Of a DNA stretch of 64,000 nucleotides, positions 1 through 10,240 are shown in pieces. Position 1 is the stretch's first letter; every line of letters starts with the position of its first letter. The notes beneath the pieces are model-generated. The model was not told the DNA's origin. It was given only the letters and a program-made list of their open reading frames with translations, and did no database searches. Source of the stretch: Conus ventricosus (taxonomy: Eukaryota > Mollusca > Gastropoda > Neogastropoda > Conidae). Made by a program: the position numbers and the translations under genes. The stretch lies in contig CM031620.1 of assembly GCA_018398815.1 (NCBI GenBank), forward strand, positions 67,716,660 to 67,780,659, read 5' to 3'.

Positions 1-2395
1 ACATGGAAGACACAATCTTCCTTTTACATTAAACGAGCTGAAATCTGCCTTACTCCCCTTGCAGCGATTCCTCTCCAGGGATAGATGACATACATTATCA
101 ACTATTGAAACATCTTCCGCAAGAAGGTCTGAACATCCTGTTTCAGGTATACAACCACGTGTGGACTACAGGTTACTTCCACCCTCTTGGCGACAGCCCT
201 CATTATTCCCATCCCCCCAAACCTGGAAAGATCTTTTTAATCCATCTAACTACCGTCCAATAGCTTTGACCAGCTGTGTCTGTAAACTGATGGAGAAAAT
301 GGTCAATGCAAAGGCCATGTGGAAACTCAAAACCCATGGCCTTTTGGCGAAAGAACAGTGTGGTTTCCCCCAAACATCGTAGTACAGTTGACCATTTGAT
401 TCGTCTGGAATCTACACTTTGGAACGCTTTTTTAAACAGACAGCATGCCTTTGGCAATATTTCTTTGACTTTGGGGAAGGCCTACGATACCCCCCTGGAA
501 GTCGGGGATACTTCATGAATCTCCACGATCTGGGTTTTCGAGTCATCTTCCTCTTTTTATTCAAAATTTTTGGCAGAACGACAGGTTCAGGTCCGGTTGG
601 CACCACTCTCTCTAAAGTCCACGAGCAGGAGGGGTGTTCCCCAGGGGACATACTGTCTCCGCCCCTTTATATTAAAATCAACAACTTTGGAAATCATTCA
701 GGGGGGTTCAACGCTCTTTTGTTTGTGGTGATTTGCTGTCTAGCAACTGAAGCCTGTACCCGATTGCCCAAAGGCAGGCCCAGCTTTGGTAATAAACCCA
801 TCAGTGGGGGGATGAAATTTTTTCATTTTCTGCTAAAAAAAACCCGTGTTTTCATTCCATAATTTCCGTCATTTTTTCCAGACCCTGAACTTCACGTGGG
901 GAAATCTCCCTTTCCCCGTGTTAAAAAGAGGAAAAATTTCGGAGTCTTTTTTGCCCAAAAAATTTAACTTTCTCAGCCATATTAAAAATCTCAAAATGCT
1001 TCCCAAAAGGCCTGAAATTTGGGGTCGTACACACACCGAGGGGGCCTGATAAGAAAACTTTTTTGCACCTTACAGGCCGGCCTTTCTAAACTGGACTAGG
1101 GTTGTGCTTTGTACGGCTCCGCAAATCATTTACCCAAACTCTTGGACCCTACCACCATAAAGGGTTTCTCTCGTCTTGGCTTCCGCACCCCCCCGTGTCG
1201 CCTTACCAGAGGCAGGAACCTTCCTGTCCAATCGCAGGCTGAAACTGTCTTTAAATTTTATTACATCCGACTGTTTCAAAACCCAGAACCCGCCTAGACG
1301 GGGGTTTTTGACCCTCCGCCCAAAGAATTTGAAAAAAAAACCCCCGAAATGTATTCCGCCTTTTGGGCTTCGTATGCAGCCTCACGGGGGAAATGCGGAA
1401 AAGGACCTGGGAGATTTTCCCCGATTTTTCAAGTTTCCGGATCAACCTCAGGCCCTTTTTTCACACCAAATTTTTTTTGATCTCGCATTTTCCGAAGGAG
1501 TTACCAGCTCCTGGCTACAAGGCTTTGTAGCCGAGCTTGTTCCAAATTTCCCCATCCATCAAAAAGTTTTCACTGACTTTTCCAATTGGGGAGGAGGGGC
1601 CCTGTCACCACGCCTGGGGCCCTTCCAGATATTGTTTTAACATATACATTCAGAGCTTTTGTCTATTCGTGAACTTTTGCTCTAGTAGGGCTTTGAAGAT
1701 AATTTCCCCCCTTTGAGAGGGATTTCGGGTTTTGTCGGATTCGCTGTCAGCTTTTGGGGGCCAAACTGGCCGCAAAACCTTTACTCCAAACTTTTTCTTT
1801 TTTTTTAACTTTTTACAATTGAAGGGGGACGGTTTTCAACATTATCTTGCTTGGGTTTTCCCGCCATGTTTCATCGGGGGAACAAATGGGGGATCGTTTT
1901 AGCCAAAACGCCACAAGAGAGAAATGCCAACACTTTTATCCCCTGCCCAAAGGAAACCCAAAATTCCGATTATGTGAGAGCCTCTGGGAGGGGGATTGGA
2001 AACACGACGAAAAACAAACTCCTTTAGATCCTCCAAACCTTAAAGCCCCTTTCCCCCCATCACGTCGGGGGGTCGAAAGAGGAAACGTTCGTGCCCCTGC
2101 ACACCCCCCATTGTATTTTTACCCTTCTTACCCTTTTTAAAAGTGAGGGAAACTCCGTGTGCTTTTCCCTGTATGCACCACTCACAAGAAACATGTTCTT
2201 TTAGGGGGTTTTGGGCTTTCACATGGAACACAAAATTTTTTCAGCGGAGTCCCTGAAAATCCCGTTCAGGGGTTCCCCCCCTGAGGATCCTTGGGTTTTT
2301 GAGAGAAATTTAAAATTTTTCATTGTTTGAGATTTTACAAAAGGATTTTTAACAAATTCTGGTTTTTTGTAGACGAGTATTTACGGGATGTTAAA
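1..2395 (+). pseudogene. LINE ORF2 remnant (RT and RNase H), copy D
   Basis: Fragments of the LINE ORF2 polyprotein can be read in all three plus frames. The RT fingers motif NYRPIALTS with KLMEKM is near 240-300 and EQCGF near 350-365. A shifted RNase H region follows at about 1,550-1,950, recognisable by comparison with copy C (17,640-17,990). Every domain is broken by frameshifts and no segment exceeds about 150 residues, so it cannot encode a working enzyme. The call rests on similarity to the better preserved copies C and H in this window. Confidence 0.75.
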
Positions 2396-2450
<55 letters not shown>

Positions 2451-2530
2451 GACTGGTGAGTTGATTTTAACGTGGTGACGGGCCCTGATGTGGCCCTCTG
2501 GGGTTTCGGCTGGGCTATAAGCAACATTAT
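1..2530 (+). mobile_element. I-like LINE copy D, 3' portion
   Basis: This is the 3' part of the LINE family that recurs across the window; its 5' part lies outside the window. The order RT remnant, RNase H remnant, poly(T) tract (about 2,400-2,446), conserved 3' UTR and the terminal ATAAGCAACATTATCT matches copies C, F and H. The element stops at about 2,530, where gypsy pol coding sequence begins, so it appears to have been inserted into the gypsy element. From about 690 onward the sequence is full of stretched homopolymers, which probably reflects poor base quality rather than natural decay. Confidence 0.85.
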
Positions 2531-3690
2531 CTCCAAGGTGGAAGAGGAACAGGACCAATTTGGAGAAAGAAAGTATTATACAAAAGGCCCATGCACGTGC
2601 ATGGGCATATCCATAGTTGTAGTCCCATGAATAATGGCCAGGTTGAATCGGGGGAAAGGACCACAAGGTAACCTTTAAAATCCCATGTTGGGGATTTTGA
2701 TCAGTATCCATTTCCCAAGCCCACTGATCTTTTCACTAAATTGTTGAAGGAAATTCTTTGCCAAACTAGATCTCAAGCAAGCCTATCACCAGATGGAAGT
2801 AGAAAAAAGTCCGGGCGTTGTTGACCATCAACACTCACAAGGGACTGTATCGATATTGTCAAACTTCCAATTGGAATTTCTTTTGCTCCTGCGATATTTC
2901 AGCGGAGCATGGAACAAATTGTTCAGGACATTGAGGGAGTGGTGGGGTACCAAGATGACATTGAGGTGACTGGATCAACTGAAGAAGAACATTTGATCAG
3001 GGCTAAATCAAGTGTTAGAAAGGCCCGAAGGGGTATGGACTGGGGATACAGAGAGAGCCAAGTGTGAGTTCCTCAAAGACGGGTGCAATACCTTGGAATG
3101 CCTCTCAGCAGAAGGGTTACGCCAGTGGCAGGAAAAAAGTGAGGCAACTCAGATGTTTCCTACACAATCAAAAACCAAAGGAGCTACATTCCTTTTTTGG
3201 CATGGTGCAGTACTATGCAGGTTCCTGCCCAAAACTGTCTGCAGAACTAGCACCACTGCATGATCTGCTAAAGGACTAAAGGGCATGGATTCAGACTGCC
3301 CGAATACCATGGAGAAAGTGAAGACTCAACAATGTCGGAGTTCAGACACACTATGATGTTTAAACCTTCCATCCGGTTGGAATGTGGGTGTATAGCTGTT
3401 GGACTTTGAGCAGTCGTAGGGCATGTAATACCTGATGGAAGTCATTGCCCAATTGCTTATGCATTCAGAAACAAGGACAGAAGGAAATTATGCCCAAATT
3501 TAAAAGGAAGCTTTAGCGCATATTTTCGGTGTGGAAAATTTGATGAGTGTCTGTATGAGACAGTTTACCCTGGTAATGACCCTAATTTGTGAAAAAATGT
3601 CAATAGTGTCTGTATGAGACAGTTTACCCTGGTAACTGACCACAAGCCATTGCTGGCCACAGTTGGATTGGAAAAGGGAGTTCCAACCTT
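2531..3690 (+). pseudogene. Ty3/gypsy reverse transcriptase-RNase H (broken)
   Basis: RT motifs are clear although split between frames. KLDLKQAYHQMEV at about 2,765-2,805 is the palm motif typical of gypsy elements. GYQDDI at about 2,947-2,964 is the YxDD catalytic box. FFGMVQYYAGSCPKLS (about 3,195-3,240) is the RT/RNase H connection. The RNase H part follows at 3,290-3,690 and includes KEALA near 3,505 and the tail around TDHKPLLA at about 3,635-3,660. At least five frameshifts or stops separate these blocks. In a live element the protein would make cDNA and remove template RNA in cytoplasmic particles. Confidence 0.8.
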
Positions 3691-3978
3691 GGCAGCTGCA
3701 CACATGTAACGTTGAGCACTGATTCTGGCTGCATACAATTTGAGCTGGAATGCAGATGAACAGATGAACTCGCCAGTGCAGAGATGCTTCCCAGACTTCC
3801 CTTGGATAATTATGACAAGATGGCAGCTGAAGACATAATTTTTCATATTACCATTCATGAGAAGTTACTAATGATATCAGAGCAAATATCCAACCTCATC
3901 CGCAAGGATCCAGTCTTGTCACAGCAAATATCCAACCTCATCGCAAGGATGCAGTCTTGTCAAAGGTTCTGTCACTGA

Positions 3979-5260
3979 TTGAATGGATGGCCAATTCATG
4001 TAACAGATCCAGATCTGAGGCCATTTTTTAGCAGACGCCATGAACTGAGTGTGGCAGAGGCAGTACGGTTGTGGGGTTTGCAAGTTTTTGTCCCACAACC
4101 ACTGCAAGATGGAATAGTGGTTGAACTCCATAAGCAACATCCAGGGATCTACCGGATGAAGGCCCAGGCACGCAGTTGTATCTGATGGCTTAGAATTGAT
4201 CAGGACATTTAAGACATAGGGAAGTGCTGCCATGATTTTGTGTCAGCAAAACACCACCCATTGCTTCCCTTCATACATGGTCGTGGCCAGCTAGACCCTG
4301 GCAGAGAAGCCATATCAACTTTGCAGAGTTTGAAGGAGACAACTACCTTGTCCTCTCCGATGCTCACACTAATTGGCCAGGGGTCTTCAGAACAAAGTCA
4401 ACAACAGAAAGGACTATCAGCATCCTGAGACAGCTGTTTGCCAGAAGAGGTGGTGGGTGACAACGGACCCCAGTTCACCTCCACTATGTTCACGGATTTC
4501 ATGGAACACAATGGAATCAGGCACACCAGATCAGCTCCCTACCATCCATGATCCTGCCACTAATGGAGCAGCAGGAAGGCTGGTACAGGTCTAGAGAACA
4601 AGTTTGAAGAATGCAAACCAACATTTGACCAAGAAGCACCAGCGGGCAAACTTCCTAATGATCTACAGGTCTACACCTTGCACAACTACCAGTGTGAGCC
4701 CAGCTCAGTTATTTCTAAAGCGACAACCATGCACACGGTTGACCATCCTGAAACCAGACCTTGAGTCAACCATTGGAAGCAAGCAACAGCAGCAGCAGCA
4801 GCAACAGCATGATCGAGGCACCCAAACGCTGTGTACATTTCAGCCTGGGAACAGTGTTGCTGTACATCAGTTTCCAGGTTGTGAGAAATGGGCACAAGGT
4901 ACCAAAGTTCAATGCTTTGGTCCTGTGGCATATATTGTACAGCTGGCTAACACATCCTGCCATGTACACACTGACCACCTCATCCCTGCACTGTGGCATA
5001 TATTGTACAGCTGGCTAACACATCCTGCCATGTACACACTGACCACCTCATCCTGCACTGTGGCATATGTTGTACAGCTGGCTAACACATCCTGCCATGT
5101 ACACACTGACCACCTCATCCCTGCACTGTGGCATATGTTGTACAGCTGGCTAACACATCCTGCCATGTACACACTGACCCCCTCACCCCTGCACTGTGGC
5201 ATAAAATTGTACAGCGGGCTAACACATCCTGCCTTGTTCCCATGACCACCTACCCGCACT
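3979..5260 (+). pseudogene. Ty3/gypsy integrase (broken)
   Basis: The zinc-binding H2C2 region is seen as ELHKQHPGIYRMKAQARS at about 4,125-4,180, with CVSAKHHP at about 4,238-4,262. The catalytic core appears in several frames, including SDAHTNWPG near 4,355-4,385 and DNGPQFTSTM near 4,459-4,490, which carries the second catalytic Asp. The open segment 4,604-5,245 (213 residues) is the C-terminal part. It holds a run of glutamines from a CAG tract at 4,783-4,807, followed by the motif AYIVQLANTSCHVHTDHL. That motif is repeated by the 68-bp array, with the frame changing from unit to unit. It is not functional as it stands. Confidence 0.8.
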
Positions 5261-5330
5261 GTGGCATATGTTGTACCCGGGCTAACAATCCTCCCATTTT
5301 ACACGCCTGACCACCTCACCCCGGCACCGG
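4925..5330 (+). repeat. 68-bp tandem repeat within integrase 3' coding region
   Basis: Units begin with GTGGCATAT at 4,925, 4,993, 5,060, 5,128, 5,196 and 5,261, giving spacings of 68, 67, 68, 68 and 65 bp. Each unit repeats the end of the gypsy integrase (AYIVQLANTS...). The last two units are more diverged and run into the poor-quality segment. Because 68 is not a multiple of three, each extra unit shifts the reading frame. Confidence 0.9.
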
Positions 5331-5660
5331 GTATGGTCCTTGGACAACGTCCCCGTGGTCAACCCACGGGGTTGCAAGGGCCCCAACCTAACCCCCCATT
5401 AGGACCCTTATTCGGGCACCCGAGGTGCAAAAATCCCCAAACCCTTTTTGGGCCCAAAAACCCAAGATTTTGCCCCCTGTCTCAAAAAATAAGGCAGCAA
5501 GCAGGGGAAGGGTAGCCTGTGCTCCATTTGAAGCAGTGGGCCAGATCCGGGCCCCTTTCAACAGCATCACCAGGTGTGTAACACAGCAACCAGGCAGGGA
5601 AATCGGTACCCCCCAGAGTCCAGAAGCCTCCAAGAAAACGGTTTCGGGAAAGTAATAAAT

Positions 5661-6282
5661 TTTTGGGATTTTAAAAGCTTGACTTTTTCCGTTTTGTAAG
5701 ACAATGCTGTCAATGTTTTTTTAATGTCTCATGATTTGGGTTTAAATTTCTTGGTGAAAGTAACCCTTTTTTCCCAAAAGGGGAAAGAAGATTTTTAGGC
5801 CCCATAAAGGCCATGTCCACCCCTAAAAATGAAACCCGGTGAGGGCCCCATGTATAAGACCAGCCAAGAAAGGGGAAAGGTTCCCCCCTAGACAGAAAGG
5901 AGCCAAAAGTTTTGTGCTTGGGGCCAATGCTGAAGAAAAACCCTTCCCATCCTTAGTTGGTTCATTTTTTAAAATAACCCTGAGAATCGATCCGGGTTTT
6001 GTATTGTATTTCATTTAATGTAGGCTAACCCACAAAAAAGACAGTTTCATGCCCTTAGAAAAAAAATTTTAAATAAGGGAAAAAGTGTTTTTTGCCCCTT
6101 GGTAATTTCAGACAAAACTTACTTTAGCAAAAAATTAATGAAAACCCACCCTTTTCAATTGTTTTGGGAACATTTATGAACCCACAGAAAAGATTACATA
6201 TATAAAACCCTTTAATCTTTTTGTTTGGGTTTTGCAAAAATTATGAAATAGTTTCCCCCGTTCCACTTCTTTCAAAAATTTA
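5661..6282. other. Unassigned, homopolymer-distorted sequence
   Basis: The stretch between the gypsy remnant and the 5' end of LINE copy A has no recognisable gene. It is rich in runs of A, T, G and C, like the other distorted segments. I see nothing else in it. Confidence 0.5.
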
Positions 6283-8054
6283 CCCCCCGGGGGGTTTTGG
6301 CGACCTTGTCGTGGTCGGAGGGTTTTGGCGGCCCCAGTGATCCCTTTAAAGGCTTTGGGGGGGGGGGGGGGCATCAATCCCTTTAAAAACGGCTTTTTTT
6401 TTTAAATGTTTTCTAGGCCCGAGAAGCCAAAAATGCTGCCCGGGCCCTAAGGAAACGTGGAAAGGGGAAAGTTGATCCCCCCCCGGGTTTTGGGCTTCCC
6501 AAGTCAGGAAAAGGCAAAGGGGTGGGATCCTGACTAAGAGAAAAAACCCCCCCCTTTTTTTTTCCCTTTTCATTTTTCTCCCTTTTTTTGGGCCCTTTTC
6601 TATCTTTCGTCTCCCCCCCAAAAGGCTTTTTTTGGGCACATTTCCTTTTCTTCTGGGGGCCCTTCCTCAAGTTTCCCCCCGTGTTTCCCGGGGGTGCGAC
6701 CTGTGTCGGGGGGGAATAGACCCCCTGGTGTTTGAGGGGGCCATTGCCTGGGGAAAGGCCGGTGCCCAAACAATCATTTTGGGCCCTCGGGCCTCCCCCT
6801 AGACAGGGAGTACATTTTGGGCCCCGGGGTACTAATGGCCCCCCTTTTTGGGGGCGGGGTTCAAGACGGGCCCTTTTTTCCCCCCGGGGGGGGCCAAAGG
6901 GTAAACCCCTGCAGTGCTCAGCTCTCGTTCCCGGGAGTTGAGAAAAGGATCGGGGGGAGGGGGTTTGGGTTTTTTTTCCCTGTTTGTCGTTATCTCCCCC
7001 CAAGCCGGGAAAGGGGTCAAACTTTGGGTTTTTTGGGCCCGGCCCTTATTTTACCCCAAGGTGGGGGGGTTTGGGGGGAAAATGAAAAAAAGGGGGGGCA
7101 TAAAAAACCACAAAAAGGGGCCCTTTTTCCAAAAAACATTCCCCCAAAAGGAAGGGGAAAGGCAGCATCCCCTATTTCGGGGGTTTGTCAAACAAAACAG
7201 TGTTTGATACAGGGGTTAGACGAAGCCCGGGTTTTCGGGGCTTCCTGGCTCGTGATGGAGGGAGGGAAAGCGGGAAAAGGGGCCCCCCTTTCAGCTCGAG
7301 CCCTTTTCCCATACAAAAGGGCTTTCAAGGTATAGCAGGTGACCCTCGGTCCATAAAAGGGGTTGAGAAATGGCCCCTTTTTTAAAATTCAATGAAAATC
7401 CCCAAAAACAGTCTGAACCCTGCTAAAGGCAAAAAAACTAGGGGAAAGGGGAGATAAGGGTAACCCCCACAAAAAAATTGAATTCATCGAAAGGCTTTTT
7501 TTCCCTTTTCCGGGATTTATCTTGGGTCTCAAGGCGAAAACCAATCGGAGGGGCTTTCCGGGGGGTTTTGGGGACGGAGGTGCGCAGGGTGACAGTAAAG
7601 AAGGGGCAGAAAGAGTGGCCCCCCCAACACCCTCTTTCTGCCCTTCGGCAACCCTGTGCTGCCTCCGGTCATCAAAGTAGGCTATCTAAAATTTTCGTGT
7701 TCAGTTTTGTATGTGCCTTTCCCCGTTGAGGGTTTTCCGGGGTCCCAAGGTTTGGCCATGTCGGGGACCGCTGTTCTGGGCAGGGGGTTTTGGGGTTTTT
7801 GCGAAAGGCAACATGATGGGCCGTTCATGATCCGGCCCCATTGTCTAACTGCGGTGGCGACCATCCCCCCTCTTCACGAAACTGCCCTTTTTTGGGATTC
7901 AAGAATATGCTATACAACGAAAAAAAAGGGAAAAGAAGATCTCTTTTTTTGGGAACCCCGGGAAAAAAGTTGTGGGCAGTTGGGACCCGACGGGCTTCTT
8001 CCATGCTTCAGCTTGAAAAAGAAATTTCCCCACGTCCCTCCCGGGTCAGTCTGC
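6283..8054 (+). mobile_element. I-like LINE copy A (5' half of split element A+C)
   Basis: The LINE 5' terminus is recognised from CGACCTTGTCGTGGTCGGAG at 6,301-6,320 and the following 5' UTR block. ORF1 remnants then run to about 8,050. They stop at the ORF1 position GTCAGTCTGCT, and copy C resumes at exactly the next ORF1 bases (about 14,305). A and C are therefore best read as one element split by copy B. The sequence is heavily distorted by homopolymer stretching. The flank TTTCAAAAATTTA before 6,283 resembles TTTCACAATAATA after copy C (about 18,597), a possible damaged target duplication. Confidence 0.75.
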
Positions 8055-8832
8055 TCCCCCCCCGGGGGGGGTTTCGCCCCTTGTCTTTGGTCGGATTTTT
8101 TGCGTGGTCCAGTGACCCCAAAGGCTTTGCTGGGGGGGGAAAACAACTTGGAGATAGGCTTTTTTTTTCACACTCATCTAGGCCTGAGGGGTGCAGATGT
8201 TTTTGGGCCTAAGCGTAACGGGTAAGGATTTTGATGCCCCGGGTAGGGTTTTCCCATGTCAGATAGGCTAAGGGTGAGGATCCGGGGACTAAAAAAAAAC
8301 CCCCCTTTTCCCCCCTTTTTTTTTTTTCCCTGCCCCCCTTTTTTTGGCCCCTTTTCCATCTTCGTCTCCCCTTCAATCTTTTTTTTTCCACACTCCTTTT
8401 TCTTGTGGGTCCCTTTAAAAACCCCCGCGTTTGCCGTGGGGGTGGCGCCCTGTGTGGGAAAGGGGAATGAATCCGGGTTTGATTAAAGGGGCCAGCGCTC
8501 TCAACACATCACTTTGGCTCGGACCTCTCCTAAAACCAGGGAGTACATTTTGGCCCGGGTGTACAAAATCGGCCCCCCTTTTTGGGGTTTGGGGGCAAGA
8601 CGGGAAAGTTCCCCAGCGGGCCAAGAAAACCCCCTTTCGGCTCGCTCTCTGCCCCCCGGGAGTTGGCATGATCGGGGGGGATAGGGGGGTTGTTTTCTTG
8701 CTTGTCGTATGCTCTCCCGAAGCCGGGAAAGGGGGTCAAGACTTTGGGTTTTTGGGGCCCTGGCCCCCTTTTTGTTGGACCCCAAAGGGTGGGTGGGAAA
8801 AGGGGGGGAAATGAAATATACAAAATAACACA

Positions 8833-10220
8833 TGGTTTTTTAAAAAACCCCACATCCCCCAAAAAAAAGGGAAGGCGGGCACCCCCTATTTCGGGGGTTT
8901 TCGTTGACGCGATTGGATATGGGGGTGACAGAAAAAGGTTTTTTTGGGCTTTTTGGCTGTTTTGGAAAGGAACGGAGCAAAAAAGACCCCTTTCATTTTG
9001 GGCCCCTTTTGCTACCCAAAAAGGGGCTTTAAGGTTTGCAGGTGCCCCCCCTTTCCATAAGAGGTTGAGGGGGTTTCCTTTCTTATTCAATGTAAGTCAC
9101 AAAGAAATTCTAAAACCAGCTGCTGAAAGAACGAAATTTGGTGGACGGGAGACCGGGTAACCCCCCAAAAAAAATTTAAAATTTCCCATCAAAAGGAGTG
9201 ATTCGCTGCGGGAATTATCAGGTTTTTTTCAGAGGCAAAAATCAAGGGGAGCTGGCATCCCGGGTTTTTGTGAGGGAGGTGCGCAGGGGGGATATCAAAA
9301 AGGGGTCCCAAAAAGAGGGGCCAAACACCCTCTTTCTGCCCAACTGCAAACCCGTGCGGGCCCCCGGGTCATCAAAGTGGGCTCCTGATTGCCCGGGGTT
9401 CTTTTTGTACTTTTCCCGCCCCCTTTGGGAGGGGGTTCCCGGGATGCCAGAAGTTTGGTCATGTCAGAGCCCCGTTTTCTGGGCAGGAGGTGTGTGGTTT
9501 TTGCGCAAGGAAACCCATGAGGGGCCTTTGAAAAAAGACCCGGGCACATTGTGCAAACGGGCGGGGGGCCCATCCCTCCTTTTCACAAAAATTGCCCTCT
9601 GTGGATTCAGGAATCTGCAATAAAAAGGGTTTTAAGACAGAAAAAAAAAGATCCCCTTTTTTTTCGAACCCGCAAGCGGGTTGGGGGCCCAGTCAGTCCC
9701 CGACAGCTTCTTCGTACTTTCAGCCGTAAAAGAAAGTTCCAACATTTCCAATCGGCGTTGCTGTCAGCCCCAAAAAATTTTCGTTTTCGAAACATTGAAA
9801 GGGGAAAACTGTCAGCTCTGGGGGAAGCGTCCACCCCCTTTCCCAAACCAAAGTGACTCCCCCTGGGGGGAGGAAAAAAAACCGCCCCCCCCTGGGAAAC
9901 TGCCCAGAGCTACAACATCTGCTGCGGGGCCCAGAAAAAAAAAACCCAGCAGTTCCCCCTCGAAATCCTCCCCTTTTCCAGTGCCCGGTGGGGGGGGGGG
10001 GGAAGGGGGTTCCATCCCGTTTTGGAGTTTGGGGGAGATAAGGAAAAACCCCCCACCATCTCCCCAAAACCAGACCTCCACCTTCTCCAAAATTTCCCGG
10101 CCTTTGTCCCCCTGCAAGTTTTGCCAGCGGGGCCAAAGACCAACACATTTCCCGAAAAACTAAAAAATAAAATTCACCCATTGCCCCAGAGGGTGAGAGG
10201 AGAAGGGCCTGATCTCTCTC
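8833..10220 (+). pseudogene. LINE ORF1 (gag-like) remnant, copy B
   Basis: The position between 5' UTR and ORF2 and the order of recognisable blocks match ORF1 of copies G and H. The zinc-knuckle region lies near 9,420-9,600 and the proline/serine-rich tail near 9,900-10,200. All frames are broken by homopolymer length changes, so boundaries are approximate. The product of an intact ORF1 would be a nucleic-acid-binding protein that packages the LINE RNA. Confidence 0.55.
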
Positions 10221-10240
10221 CTTTTTTCCCCCCCTCTGCA

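Larger units (their letters stand above)
2531..5660 (+). mobile_element. Ty3/gypsy LTR retrotransposon, internal pol fragment
   Basis: The order reverse transcriptase, RNase H, integrase on the plus strand is that of Ty3/gypsy (Metaviridae) pol. No LTR, gag or protease is visible. The left end is covered by LINE copy D and the right end fades into poor-quality sequence after about 5,480. Frameshifts and stops occur throughout. A 68-bp tandem array lies in the integrase C-terminal region. It is probably an old, inactive copy. Confidence 0.82.

Noticed and set aside
4783..4807. CAG tract as a host polyglutamine gene
   Set aside because: It lies inside the gypsy integrase C-terminal region.
6413..7003. 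196-codon minus-strand frame and other long frames at 6.4-10.3 kb
   Set aside because: They lie antisense to LINE copies A and B in homopolymer-distorted DNA and show only Pro/Gly/Lys-rich low-complexity text.
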